64,000 bases of DNA, from contig NZ_NMUL01000041.1 of the NCBI RefSeq assembly GCF_002234595.1, positions 41,926-105,925 on the forward strand, given 5' to 3'. The notes beneath the pieces are model-generated. The model was not told where the DNA came from. It saw nothing but the letters and a program-made list of their open reading frames with translations, and did no database searches. A program made the translations under genes and the position numbers. The stretch is from Amycolatopsis vastitatis (lineage in GTDB: Bacteria > Actinomycetota > Actinomycetes > Mycobacteriales > Pseudonocardiaceae). Positions 54,953 through 63,037 of this stretch are shown here, in pieces; the first letter of the stretch is position 1; each line of letters begins with the position of its first letter.

Positions 54953-55374
54953 GGGCCGTCGCCGCCCGCGTCACACGGGCGGACGTCACCGTCGACGGCG
55001 AGGTCGTCGGCGCGATCGACGAGCCGGGTTTGCTTGTGCTGCTGGGAATCCACGCCGGCGACGACGTCGCGAAGGCCGCCGTGATGGCACGCAAATTGCA
55101 CGAACTGCGTGTGCTGCGCGACGAGGAATCATGCGCCACGGCGAATGCGCCGCTGCTCGTCGTGAGCCAGTTCACGCTCTACGGCGACACGAAGAAAGGC
55201 CGGCGCCCGTCGTGGACACAGGCGGCCCGGCCGGAGGTCGCCGAGCCGTTGGTGGACGCCGTCGTGGGCGAGCTGCGCGGCCGCGGCGCCACCGTGGCGA
55301 CGGGCCGCTTCGGGGCCATGATGGCGGTCTCGAGCATCAACGACGGTCCGTTCACCGTTCTGGTAGAGGTCTAG
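54949..55374 (+). CDS. dtd: D-aminoacyl-tRNA deacylase
   Basis: Dtd recycles D-aminoacyl-tRNAs, and glycine mischarged on tRNA-Ala, by hydrolysing the ester bond. The 141-residue protein has RAVAARVTRADVTVDGEVVG, LVVSQFTLYGDTKKGRRPSW (SQFTLYGD hallmark), TGRFGAMMAVSSIN and NDGPFT, corresponding to the Gly-cisPro motif NxGPVT with Phe in place of Val. The GTG overlaps the methyltransferase stop, so the two are co-translated. The usual length of about 145 supports this start. Confidence 0.94.
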   Translation: MRAVAARVTRADVTVDGEVVGAIDEPGLLVLLGIHAGDDVAKAAVMARKLHELRVLRDEESCATANAPLLVVSQFTLYGDTKKGRRPSWTQAARPEVAEPLVDAVVGELRGRGATVATGRFGAMMAVSSINDGPFTVLVEV

Positions 55375-55513
55375 ACCATGGCCGGACGGTTCACTTCCTG
55401 ACCGGATTCATACGGGATTCTCAGGTTTCCCGGTCATGAACGTTCTCAGCAAAAGCTCAGCATTGGTTCAGCAACCGGATCGGTCCCGCATCCGTCTTCC
55501 TCTATGACGGACC

Positions 55514-55540
55514 GGGAACGTTTTGGGAACCCGGAGCGTT
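55514..55540 (+). promoter_or_regulatory. SigH/SigR-type (oxidative/heat stress ECF) promoter upstream of sigB
   Basis: GGGAAC at 55514-55519, 18 bp, then GTTG from 55538. This fits the GGGAAT/C-N18-GTT consensus of the SigR/SigH thiol-stress sigma factors. The predicted start near 55546 gives a leader of about 117 nt before sigB. In M. tuberculosis sigB is transcribed by stress ECF sigma factors, which agrees. Confidence 0.65.
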
Positions 55541-55662
55541 GTGCCAGATGTCCAGCCAAGCCGGCCGGACCGGCGTACCGGGATCCACAGGCCCCGGTTC
55601 GCGGGTACGAACCCGGCGGGACCACCGCAGCAGCACGTTCAGCCCGTGACCGGGGAGGCAGA

Positions 55663-56694
55663 ATGTCAGTCCAGACTCTCGAACGCGAGTCGCGCGGGAT
55701 TCGCGAGCGTATCCCGGCTCAGATGTCCGAGGAGCCGTCGTTGAGCGTGGGGACGCTCACCGACGCCGACCTCGACGCCCAGAGCCCCGCCGCCGACCTC
55801 GTCCGCGTCTACCTCAACGGCATCGGCAAGACGGCCCTGCTCAGCGCGGCCGACGAGGTCGAGCTCGCCAAGCGCATCGAAGCCGGGGTCTTCGCCCAGC
55901 ACATGCTGGACACGGCCGAAAACCTCACCGCGAAGCGCCGCACCGAGCTGGCGGCCCTGATCCGCGACGGCCACGTGGCGAAGAACCACCTGCTGGAGGC
56001 CAACCTCCGCCTGGTGGTCTCGCTCGCCAAGCGCTACACCGGCCGGGGGATGCCGCTGCTCGACCTGATCCAGGAGGGGAACCTGGGTCTCATCCGCGCG
56101 GTGGAGAAGTTCGACTACTCCAAGGGGTTCAAGTTCTCGACCTACGCCACCTGGTGGATCCGGCAGGCCATCACCCGGGGCATGGCCGACCAGGGCCGCA
56201 CCATCCGGCTCCCGGTCCACCTGGTGGAACAGGTCAACAAGCTGGCCCGCATCAAGCGCGACCTGCACCAGCAGCTCGGGCGGGACGCGACGCACGAGGA
56301 GCTGGCGGCCGAGTCGGGCATCCCGGCCCACAAGATCTCGGACCTGCTCGACCACTCGCGTGACCCGGTAAGCCTCGACATGCCGGTCGGCACGGAGGAG
56401 GACGCCCCGCTGGGCGACTTCATCGAGGACTCCGAGGCGACCGACGCCGAGAGCGCCGTCATCTCGGGCCTGCTCCAGGACGACCTCCGCCGCGTCCTGG
56501 CGACGCTGGACGACCGCGAGCAGCACGTCATCCGGCTCCGCTACGGCCTCGACGACGGCCAGCCCCGCACCCTCGACCAGATCGGCAAGCACTTCGGGCT
56601 GTCCCGCGAGCGCGTGCGCCAGATCGAGCGCGAGGTCATGTCCAAGCTCCGCCAGGGCGAGCGCGCGGACCGGCTCCGCGCCTACGCCAGCTGA
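55663..56694 (+). CDS. sigB: Primary-like (group 2) sigma factor SigB
   Basis: This 343-residue sigma-70 factor lacks the long N-terminal extension of SigA but has region 1.2 (SPAADLVRVYLNGIGKTALL). It has full region 2 (NHLLEANLRLVVSLAKRYTG, LIQEGNLGLIRAVEKFDYSK, STYATWWIRQAITRGMADQG) and region 4.2 (LSRERVRQIEREVMSKLRQ). It directs transcription of stress and stationary-phase genes in relatives. GGGGAGG precedes the ATG. The frame is open upstream to 55504 but the extension is atypical. Position downstream of sigA, YihY and DUF3039 matches Rv2710. A SigH-type promoter lies about 120 bp upstream. Confidence 0.95.
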   Translation: MSVQTLERESRGIRERIPAQMSEEPSLSVGTLTDADLDAQSPAADLVRVYLNGIGKTALLSAADEVELAKRIEAGVFAQHMLDTAENLTAKRRTELAALIRDGHVAKNHLLEANLRLVVSLAKRYTGRGMPLLDLIQEGNLGLIRAVEKFDYSKGFKFSTYATWWIRQAITRGMADQGRTIRLPVHLVEQVNKLARIKRDLHQQLGRDATHEELAAESGIPAHKISDLLDHSRDPVSLDMPVGTEEDAPLGDFIEDSEATDAESAVISGLLQDDLRRVLATLDDREQHVIRLRYGLDDGQPRTLDQIGKHFGLSRERVRQIEREVMSKLRQGERADRLRAYAS

Positions 56695-56705
56695 TCGATT
56701 CTCGT

Positions 56706-56740
56706 CCGAGGGCGGGTGCACGCCGTGCACCCGCCCTCGG
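56706..56740 (+). terminator. Intrinsic terminator after sigB
   Basis: A perfect 16-bp inverted repeat (CCGAGGGCGGGTGCAC and its complement) with a 3-nt loop, 11 bp after the stop codon. Confidence 0.87.
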
Positions 56741-57139
56741 TCATTTCCGCACCCCGCTGACCAGGCGTTCGGCCGGGCGCGAAAATTTTCCACGAAAGCC
56801 GGGTTTCGTCCTTTACCGGCCTGGGTAGCAACCCTCCGCCAGCACCCGTTCGGCGGCGTTGACTTATGACCTGCGTCACGACAGCCTCGATTGAGGCGGC
56901 CACGGAGCGACCAGTGCCGGCGCAGGCCTCGCGACCGGGTGTGCACGCATCCGGGAGCTTTCCCCGGGAGGTCGGGTCCGTCGGGGTGGACCCGGCCTCC
57001 CGACCAGCTTCCGCGGCGCACCCGGCCCGCCGGCGAAGCCTGGCCGTGGGGCGTCTCACAGTGACCGCATGCCTCTTCGGCGTGACCCTTGCCGCTGCGT
57101 AGGGTGGACCGATCCCGGAGCTGGCAAAGGAGCCTGGCA
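56741..57139. other. Intergenic interval between sigB terminator and fumarase gene
   Basis: The interval presumably contains the fumarase promoter. A possible -10 is TAGGGT (57100-57105) with TTCGGC 18 bp earlier (57076-57081), 35 bp before the GTG; this is weak. A plus-strand frame at 56866-57102 has only about 78 percent G/C in third positions and no ribosome-binding site, so I do not call it. No repeat or RNA gene seen. Confidence 0.4.
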
Positions 57140-58798
57140 GTGCCGTCCACCACGTTTCAGCACACCGAAGTCCTCCCGCTGGGCAAGGACACCACCACCG
57201 AGTACCGGCTGGTCACCGACGAGGGCGTCGAGACCGTCGAAGCCGCCGGGCGGACGTTCCTGAAGATCGACCCCGCGGCGCTCACCACCCTGGCCCGCAC
57301 CGCCATCACCGACATCCAGCACCTGTTGCGCACGTCACACCTCGCCCAGCTGCGCGCCATCGTCGACGACCCCGAAGCCAGCGGCAACGACCGGTTCGTG
57401 GCCATGGACCTGCTGCGCAACGCCGCCATCTCCGCCGGTGGCGTGCTCCCCATGTGCCAGGACACCGGCACCGCCATCGTCATCGGCAAGCGCGGCGAGG
57501 GCGTCCTCACCGGCGGGGACGACGAGCGCGCGCTTTCGCAGGGCATCTTCGACGCCTACCAGCAGCTGAACCTCCGCTATTCGCAGATGGCGCCGCTGAA
57601 CTTCTGGGACGAGCGCAACACCGGCACCAACCTGCCCGCGCAGATCGAGCTCTACCACAAGGACGGGCAAAACGACCCGTCCTACGAGTTCCTCTTCATG
57701 GCCAAGGGCGGTGGCAGCGCCAACAAGACGTTCCTCTACCAGGAGACCAAGGCCGTCCTGAACCCGAAGCGGCTCGCCCGGTTCCTCGACGAGAAGCTGC
57801 GCAGCCTCGGCACCGCCGCCTGCCCGCCGTACCACCTCGCGATCGTCGTCGGCGGCATGTCCGCGGAGTTCAACCTCAAGGTCGCGAAGCTCGCCTCCGC
57901 CCGCTACCTCGACAACCTCCCGGCCGAGGGTTCCGAGCTGGGCCACGCCTTCCGTGACCGCGATCTCGAGCAACAGGTCCTCGAGATGACCCGGCAGTTC
58001 GGCATCGGCGCGCAGTTCGGCGGCAAGTACTTCTGCCACGACGTCCGCGTCATCCGGCTCCCCCGGCACGGTGCCAGTTGCCCGGTGGGCGTCGCCGTCT
58101 CCTGCTCGGCCGACCGGCAGGCCAAGGCCAAGATCACCGCCGACGGCGTCTTCATCGAGCAGCTCGAGCGCGACCCGGCCCGCTTCCTGCCCGACGTCAC
58201 CGAAGAAGACCTCTCCGACGACGTCGTCAGTGTCGACCTCAACCGGCCGATGGCCGAGATCCGCGCGCAGCTTTCGCAGCTGCCGGTCAAGACACGGCTT
58301 TCGCTCACCGGGCCGCTGGTCGTCGCCCGCGACATCGCCCACGCGAAGATCGCCGAACGCCTCGACGCCGGCGAGGAGATGCCGGACTACCTGAAGAACC
58401 ACCCGGTCTACTACGCCGGGCCGGCGAAGACGCCCGAGGGCTACGCGTCCGGCTCGTTCGGGCCGACCACGGCCGGGCGGATGGACTCCTACGTCGAGCA
58501 GTTCCAGGCCGCCGGCGGCTCACTCGTCATGCTGGCCAAGGGAAACCGCTCGAAGCAGGTGACCGCGGCGTGCCAGGCGCACGGCGGGTTCTACCTCGGC
58601 TCCATCGGCGGCCCGGCCGCCCGGCTGGCGCAGGACTGCATCAAGAAGGTCGACGTCCTCGAGTACGCCGAACTCGGGATGGAGGCCGTCTGGAAGATCG
58701 AGGTCGAGGACTTCCCGGCGTTCATCGTCATCGACGACAAGGGCAACGACTTCTTCGCCAGCACCGGCGATCCGGTGCTGCAGATCAGCTTCCGCTGA
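57140..58798 (+). CDS. fum: Class I (iron-sulfur) fumarate hydratase
   Basis: The enzyme interconverts fumarate and malate in the TCA cycle with an oxygen-sensitive 4Fe-4S cluster. In 552 residues it has the N-terminal alpha domain with VLPMCQDTGTAIVIGKRGEG (first cluster cysteine), NTGTNLPAQIELYHKDG, FLFMAKGGGSANK and KYFCHDVRVIRLPRHGASCPVG (further cysteines). The C-terminal beta domain has PGTTAGRMDSY-like FGPTTAGRMDSYVEQF and AKGNRSKQV. AAAGGAG lies 7 nt before the GTG at 57140. Having a class I rather than class II enzyme next to sigB is typical of many actinomycetes. It stands alone between terminators. Confidence 0.95.
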   Translation: MPSTTFQHTEVLPLGKDTTTEYRLVTDEGVETVEAAGRTFLKIDPAALTTLARTAITDIQHLLRTSHLAQLRAIVDDPEASGNDRFVAMDLLRNAAISAGGVLPMCQDTGTAIVIGKRGEGVLTGGDDERALSQGIFDAYQQLNLRYSQMAPLNFWDERNTGTNLPAQIELYHKDGQNDPSYEFLFMAKGGGSANKTFLYQETKAVLNPKRLARFLDEKLRSLGTAACPPYHLAIVVGGMSAEFNLKVAKLASARYLDNLPAEGSELGHAFRDRDLEQQVLEMTRQFGIGAQFGGKYFCHDVRVIRLPRHGASCPVGVAVSCSADRQAKAKITADGVFIEQLERDPARFLPDVTEEDLSDDVVSVDLNRPMAEIRAQLSQLPVKTRLSLTGPLVVARDIAHAKIAERLDAGEEMPDYLKNHPVYYAGPAKTPEGYASGSFGPTTAGRMDSYVEQFQAAGGSLVMLAKGNRSKQVTAACQAHGGFYLGSIGGPAARLAQDCIKKVDVLEYAELGMEAVWKIEVEDFPAFIVIDDKGNDFFASTGDPVLQISFR

Positions 58799-58804
58799 CA
58801 GACC

Positions 58805-58843
58805 GAAGCGGCCTTCCGTCCACGGAGGACAGAAGGCCGCTTC
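58805..58843 (+). terminator. Intrinsic terminator after the fumarase gene
   Basis: The inverted repeat GAAGCGGCCTTC / GAAGGCCGCTTC (12 bp) flanks an inner GTCC/GGAC stem and starts 6 bp after the stop codon. Confidence 0.83.
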
Positions 58844-58852
58844 TGGCCCGGA

Positions 58853-58886
58853 GAAGGGGCACCGGCCCGCCACCGGTGCCCCCTTC
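58853..58886. terminator. Second hairpin, probably terminator of the convergent DPBB-like gene
   Basis: A stem of GAAGGGGCACCGG with CCGGTGCCCCCTTC (one bulged base) and a short loop, 12 bp beyond the stop of the minus-strand gene at 58899. Confidence 0.75.
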
Positions 58887-58898
58887 CTTCCCGCTCCC

Positions 58899-59573
58899 TC
58901 AGCCGACGCGCTCGATCCGCGCGCGCCGGATGAGGAACTTTCCGGGTTCCCGAACCTGTTCGAAGGCCGCGTTGTTGAGCAGCGTGCAGCTGCCCGACAC
59001 CGACGTCACCTCCACGGTCGTGGACTTCGAGTTGTCCAGGTTGGTCACCTTCAGCTTCGTCCCCGCCGGGAACTGGTTGCTCGACGCGGCCGGTGCGCCG
59101 CCCTCCCCCGAGAGGGTGACTGTCGAACCGGCGCACACGACGCCCTTCTGCGCCGCCGCGCCCGCACCGGCGGCGGCCTGGTCCTGTTTCTTCTGCTGAC
59201 CGGGCGCCTGGGCCTTGCCCGGCGCGTTGCCGGAGTTGCCGGGCGCGGCGGCGGCCTGGCCGTTGTTCGCCGCGACGTTCGCCGTGCAGCCCGCGACCTG
59301 CCGCCGCTGCTGGATCAGGTCCACCACGGCCTGCCGGTTGGCGATCCGCGCGGCCGACTGCGCGTCCGGGTTCGCCTGCTGCCCCGCGATGAAGGTCAGG
59401 TTGTTCTGCAACGCGGTGTCGAGTCCCGCGCAGTTCTCCTTGGGCGCTTCGGCGGCGTTGCCCGCGGGACTGCTCAGCGCGATGGCCGTCGCGGTGACAC
59501 CGGCGACCCCCAGCAACGCGGCCAATCCGACGGTCGCCTGCTTGCGGTGCCGACCACTGCTCAACCGGGGCAT
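58899..59573 (-). CDS. Secreted protein with divergent double-psi beta-barrel (RlpA/expansin-like) C-terminus
   Basis: From the ATG at 59573 (GGAGGGG upstream) the protein has 224 residues. A basic start, a hydrophobic export segment (TVGLAALLGVAGVTATAIAL, about 13-32), a helical region with two cysteines, and an Ala/Gly/Gln-rich linker precede the C-terminal domain. That domain has NQFPAGTKLKVTNLDNSKST and VEVTSVSGSCTLLNNAAFEQV. This resembles the barrel of RlpA lytic transglycosylases (FGTxVxVTNLxNGxS), but the catalytic Asp/His residues are not evident. Probably exported and cell-wall associated. A triple 9-bp repeat lies upstream. Confidence 0.7.
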   Translation of the reverse strand: MPRLSSGRHRKQATVGLAALLGVAGVTATAIALSSPAGNAAEAPKENCAGLDTALQNNLTFIAGQQANPDAQSAARIANRQAVVDLIQQRRQVAGCTANVAANNGQAAAAPGNSGNAPGKAQAPGQQKKQDQAAAGAGAAAQKGVVCAGSTVTLSGEGGAPAASSNQFPAGTKLKVTNLDNSKSTTVEVTSVSGSCTLLNNAAFEQVREPGKFLIRRARIERVG

Positions 59574-59646
59574 GGGCCCCTCCTCTCTGATCACCACCTC
59601 ACCCGGGGACACGGCCCGGTCACCGCGGCGGTTCACCGGGAGCGCT

Positions 59647-59670
59647 GACAATTTCGACAACTTCGACAAC
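59647..59670. repeat. Short tandem repeat upstream of the DPBB-like gene
   Basis: Three successive 9-bp words GACAATTTC, GACAACTTC and GACAAC (truncated) lie 74 bp before the start of the minus-strand gene. On that strand it reads GTTGTCGAA GTTGTCGAA ATTGTC. It may be a regulator-binding site within the promoter region. Confidence 0.55.
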
Positions 59671-59730
59671 GGCGGATCGACCTGGTCCGGACCAATGCCC
59701 GACCGTCCACTGCGGACCGGGCAGACGGAA

Positions 59731-59759
59731 ACGGCCCCGGAGAACATCTCCGGGGCCGT
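59731..59759 (-). terminator. Intrinsic terminator after the first paralogous lipoprotein gene
   Basis: A 12-bp stem ACGGCCCCGGAG / CTCCGGGGCCGT with a 5-nt loop (AACAT on the plus strand), 13 bp beyond the stop at 59773. Confidence 0.85.
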
Positions 59760-59772
59760 GGCGTCGTCGCGG

Positions 59773-60294
59773 TTACTTCGGCGGCGTCGTCTTCAGCACC
59801 ACCGTGCGCTGGTCGAGCGGCGCGGCGAGCACGACCGAGATCACCGGGTACCGGATGTCCATCGTGCACATCTGACCGGTCTGCGCCTTGGTCTCGCTCA
59901 GGTTGACCACGACGCGGTCGCCGGTCTGCTCGGCCGCCTCGCCGAGCGCGTGGCCGCAGCCGCCTTCCTGGGCGCGGATGTCGAGCACCATGCCGCCGTT
60001 GGAGGTCCACACCTCGTGCGGGAACCCGGCGGGCAGCGCGGTCGCGTCGACCTTGCCCGGAGGGACCGGGGTGCTGCCCTCGGGCACGGTGAGCCGCGGT
60101 TTGCCCGGCGGGTTGGCCGTCGGCGGCGCCGGCAGGACCGATGCGCTCGGCGACGGCGACGTCGACACGCTGCCGGTGGGCCCGGCGGAGTCGCCTCCGG
60201 CGGCGGGCTGGGCGGTGGACATGTCCGGGCCGGCACAGGCCGTCACCATCAGCAGGAGCGCACCTGTCCCGACCACCTTCGCTGAGTACCTCAT
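59773..60294 (-). CDS. Lipoprotein of unknown function (paralogue of the next gene)
   Basis: This 173-residue protein starts MRYSAKVVGTGALLLMVTAC, with the lipobox cysteine at position 20, then a Ser/Pro/Thr-rich linker (about 25-75). The small conserved domain has ATALPAGFPHEVWTSNGGMV, RAQEGGCGHALGEAAEQTGD and QTGQMCTMDIRYPVISVVL. Two domain cysteines (EGGC, GQMC) are shared with the neighbouring lipoprotein and probably form a disulfide. No named family recognised; the protein should be anchored outside the membrane. It is separated from its paralogue by a terminator. Confidence 0.8.
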   Translation of the reverse strand: MRYSAKVVGTGALLLMVTACAGPDMSTAQPAAGGDSAGPTGSVSTSPSPSASVLPAPPTANPPGKPRLTVPEGSTPVPPGKVDATALPAGFPHEVWTSNGGMVLDIRAQEGGCGHALGEAAEQTGDRVVVNLSETKAQTGQMCTMDIRYPVISVVLAAPLDQRTVVLKTTPPK

Positions 60295-60344
60295 GCGTGA
60301 AGGACGGAACGGGGGCGCCGCGGGGTTGCACCGGACGTGGTCCA

Positions 60345-60379
60345 GGCGGGCGTCCCCGGGCATCCCGGCGACGCCCGCC
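60345..60379 (-). terminator. Intrinsic terminator after the second paralogous lipoprotein gene
   Basis: A 10-bp perfect stem (GGCGGGCGTC / GACGCCCGCC) enclosing an inner CCGGG/CCCGG stem, 16 bp beyond the stop at 60396. Confidence 0.75.
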
Positions 60380-60395
60380 CAGCGTCGAGGGAAAT

Positions 60396-60923
60396 TCAGC
60401 CCTGGCGGAGGACGATCGTGCGCGTGCCGAGCGACTCCGACAGCGGCAGCGGGATCCGGATCTCCTTGATGTAGTCGGGGCACATCTGGCCCTTCGGCGC
60501 GGAGGTGACGGTGACCAGCACGACCACCTGCTGCGCGGTCTGGTCGCCGACGCGCGCCGAGATGCGGCGGCAGCCGCCCTCCTCGGCCTGCAGGGTCAGC
60601 GTCCGGCCGTCGATGCTCCGGAAGAGGCTGCGCGGGTAGCCCTCGGGCAGCCCTCGGGCGTCGACCTGGGTCTCGGCCACGACGTCGTCACCCGGCGCGA
60701 TCCCCTGCGTCGGGCGCCCGACGGTCTGGGACGGCGGCGGGCCGGCGGACGGGGTCACCGTCGGAGGCACGGACGGTGACGACGAGGGTGTCGGGGGCCC
60801 GGTCACCGACGTCCCGGGCCCGGTGCCGCTCGCCGCAGGAGCGCCGGCGCCGGTATTGGCCGCGCAGGCGGTCACCGTGAGCAGCAGCAGGCCGGTCCCC
60901 AGCAGTTTCACCGTGGTACGCAT
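60396..60923 (-). CDS. Lipoprotein of unknown function (paralogue of the previous gene)
   Basis: This 175-residue protein begins MRTTVKLLGTGLLLLTVTAC, with the lipobox cysteine at 20, followed by a Pro/Ser/Thr-rich linker. The domain has DARGLPEGYPRSLFRSIDG, QAEEGGCRRISARVGDQTAQ and APKGQMCPDYIKEIRIPLPL. The order of LP-G-P, EGGC and GQMC motifs matches the downstream lipoprotein, so the two arose by tandem duplication and then diverged widely, each with its own terminator. Function unknown. Confidence 0.8.
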   Translation of the reverse strand: MRTTVKLLGTGLLLLTVTACAANTGAGAPAASGTGPGTSVTGPPTPSSSPSVPPTVTPSAGPPPSQTVGRPTQGIAPGDDVVAETQVDARGLPEGYPRSLFRSIDGRTLTLQAEEGGCRRISARVGDQTAQQVVVLVTVTSAPKGQMCPDYIKEIRIPLPLSESLGTRTIVLRQG

Positions 60924-60971
60924 ACCTGCCAGACGGAACGGAACCCGCGCCGGGTTGCATCCGGGCGCCGG

Positions 60972-61739
60972 TCAGTCGGCGCGGCCCAGGCGGGTCAGGA
61001 AGCTAAGCCGGTCGCCGCGGTAGAGCGAGCGCACGCGCTCGAACGGCGTGCCGTCCCGCCCCCACGCGACGCGGTGCGTGAGCAGCATCGGCAGGGCCGG
61101 GTTGGTGCCGATCAGGAGCGCTTCGCGCGGGGTGGCCAGCACGGTCTCGACGCGCTCCTCGGCGCCGTGGACCGCCACGCCGCTCAGGCACGCCGAGAGC
61201 GGCTGCCCGGGGTCGAACGCGTCCAGGAGGCCCGGGAACCGCTCGGCGGGGAGATAAGTCGACTCCAGGCCGACGCGCTCCTCGTCGGCCAGCAGGACCC
61301 GCTCGATGTGGAACACCTCCGCGTCCGAGGTGACCCGCAGGTCGGCGGCCAGCGCGCGGCCCGCCGGGCGCCGTTCCAACGTGATGGCGCTGCGGCCGGG
61401 CCGGACGCCCTGGCGCCGCGGCCCCTCGGCGGAGCCGGTCAGGGCCAGCGGCTGGACGAGCTTCGGCCCGGCGACGTAGGTGCCGCTCCCCTGGCGGCGG
61501 CTGAGCTTGCCCTCGAGCACCAGCTCCCCCACCGCCTGCCGTACCGTCGCCCGCGACACATCGAACCGTTCGCACAATTCCCGTTCCGTGGGCAGCACCG
61601 CGCCTTCGCCGAGTTCCGCGATCACCGCCAGCAGCTCGACCTTGACCGCGTAATACCGCGGGACACGGCCGTGCTCGGGAATCCCGTCGAGCACGGGACC
61701 GTCGGCGGACAGGCGGGAATGGGGCGAAGGGGCGGACAC
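60972..61739 (-). CDS. GntR-family (HutC subfamily) transcriptional regulator, DasR/NagR-like
   Basis: This 255-residue regulator has a winged-helix domain (RYYAVKVELLAVIAEL, VLPTERELCERFDVSRATVRQAVGELVLEGKLSRRQGSGTYVA, abbreviated, about 28-88). A UTRA effector domain follows with LESTYLPAERFPGLLD, ETVLATPREALLIGTNPALPML and PFERVRSLYRGDRLSFL. These stretches are close in pattern to DasR/NagR, which sense amino-sugar phosphates. The GTG at 61739 is weakly supported. It diverges from the APC permease, which may be its target. No clear dre site (ACTGGTCTAGACCACT) is seen in the 80-bp gap. Confidence 0.88.
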   Translation of the reverse strand: MSAPSPHSRLSADGPVLDGIPEHGRVPRYYAVKVELLAVIAELGEGAVLPTERELCERFDVSRATVRQAVGELVLEGKLSRRQGSGTYVAGPKLVQPLALTGSAEGPRRQGVRPGRSAITLERRPAGRALAADLRVTSDAEVFHIERVLLADEERVGLESTYLPAERFPGLLDAFDPGQPLSACLSGVAVHGAEERVETVLATPREALLIGTNPALPMLLTHRVAWGRDGTPFERVRSLYRGDRLSFLTRLGRAD

Positions 61740-61819
61740 GGAATCGACCCTATTGGGTTCTGCGTACGCCGTGGTTCGCTGTGGTCAGCAACACGGCTGT
61801 CACACGGAGGATCACCCGG

Positions 61820-63037
61820 ATGCGCTCGACCCCACTGGCTCGCCGCCTCGGCCTCGCCGACGCCGTTTTCCTGGGCCTCGGCTCGATGATCGGCGCCGGC
61901 GTGTTCGCCGCGTTCGCCCCGGCGGCGCGGGCGGCGGGCGCCGGATTGCTCATCGCGCTGGTCCTCGCGGCCGTCGTCGCTTACTGCAATGCGACGTCTT
62001 CGGCGCAGCTCGCCGCGATTCATCCCCAATCCGGCGGGACCTACGTTTACGGCCGGGAAAGGCTCGGTGAATTCTGGGGTTTCCTCGCCGGCTGGGGATT
62101 CGTCACCGGGAAGACGGCCAGCTGCGCCGCGATGACGCTGACCGTCGTCGCCTACGCCGCGCCCGGCCTCGGGCAGCCGTGGCGGAGCGCGCTCGCCGTC
62201 GCCGTCGTCGCCGCGCTCACGGTAGTCAACTACTTCGGCGTGCACCGGTCCGCGCTGGCGACCCGGGTGATCGTGTCGTGCACCCTCCTCGTGCTCACCG
62301 CCGCCGCGGTGACGATGGCCGCGGGACCGCACGCCGGCGGCCCGCTCGTCGCCTGGCCCGGCGGCGGGGGCGTCCTCGAGGCGGCGGGGCTGCTCTTCTT
62401 CGCCTTCGCCGGGTACGCGCGGCTCGCGACGCTCGGCGAGGAGGTCCGCGACCCGGCCCGGACCATCCCCCGCGCCATCCCGCTCGCCCTCGGCATCACG
62501 CTCGTGGTCTACGCCGCGCTGGCGGTGCTGCTGCTCGTCCGGCTCGGCCCGGCCGCGCTCGCCGCGAGCCCGGACCCGATCGCCGCGGCCGTCCCGGGGT
62601 GGCTCGCACCGGTCGTGCGGGTGGGCGCGGCGCTGGCGGCGCTCGGCTCGCTGCTGGCGCTCATCCTCGGCGTCTCGCGCACGACGCTGGCGATGAGCCG
62701 CGACGGCCACCTCCCCCGGTTCCTCGCCGCGGTGCACCCGCGCTACAACGTGCCGCACCGCGCCGAGCTGGCTGTCGGGCTCATCGTCGCCGTGCTCGCC
62801 GCGTCGATCGACCTGCGGGCCGCGATCGGCTTCTCGTCCTTCGCCGTGCTGACGTACTACGCGATCGCCAACGCCGCGGCGTTCACGCTGAGGGGGAAGG
62901 CCCGGCCGATCGCCGTGCTCGGGCTGGCCGGGTGCGTGGTGCTGGCCTTCAGCCTGCCGTTGCCGTCGGTGCTGGCCGGCTGCGGCGCGCTCGTGCTGGG
63001 CAGTCTGGCCTACGGCCTTCGTCGGATGCGCCGGTGA
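61820..63037 (+). CDS. APC-superfamily amino acid permease
   Basis: This 405-residue membrane protein has about 12 hydrophobic helices. It starts MRSTPLARRLGLADAVFLGLGSMIGAG, with the helix-1 glycine motif GLGSMIGAGVFAAF, then SGGTYVYGRERLGEFWGFLAGW and LLFFAFAGYARLATLGEEVRDP, all of the basic/polyamine APC group. GGAGG lies 9 nt before the ATG at 61820; the in-frame ATG at 61781 would add 13 residues. The substrate is uncertain. The divergent GntR regulator is its likely controller. It is unrelated in close sequence to the permease at 30206. Confidence 0.88.
   Translation: MRSTPLARRLGLADAVFLGLGSMIGAGVFAAFAPAARAAGAGLLIALVLAAVVAYCNATSSAQLAAIHPQSGGTYVYGRERLGEFWGFLAGWGFVTGKTASCAAMTLTVVAYAAPGLGQPWRSALAVAVVAALTVVNYFGVHRSALATRVIVSCTLLVLTAAAVTMAAGPHAGGPLVAWPGGGGVLEAAGLLFFAFAGYARLATLGEEVRDPARTIPRAIPLALGITLVVYAALAVLLLVRLGPAALAASPDPIAAAVPGWLAPVVRVGAALAALGSLLALILGVSRTTLAMSRDGHLPRFLAAVHPRYNVPHRAELAVGLIVAVLAASIDLRAAIGFSSFAVLTYYAIANAAAFTLRGKARPIAVLGLAGCVVLAFSLPLPSVLAGCGALVLGSLAYGLRRMRR

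Noticed and set aside
56866..57102. 78-codon plus-strand frame before the fumarase gene
   Set aside because: Mixed third positions, no ribosome-binding site and no recognisable domain; it ends inside the likely fumarase promoter.
61740..61819. DasR-type operator (dre site) between the GntR gene and the APC permease
   Set aside because: Half-site-like GTGGTC words are present, but no inverted pair resembling ACTGGTCTAGACCACT could be found.
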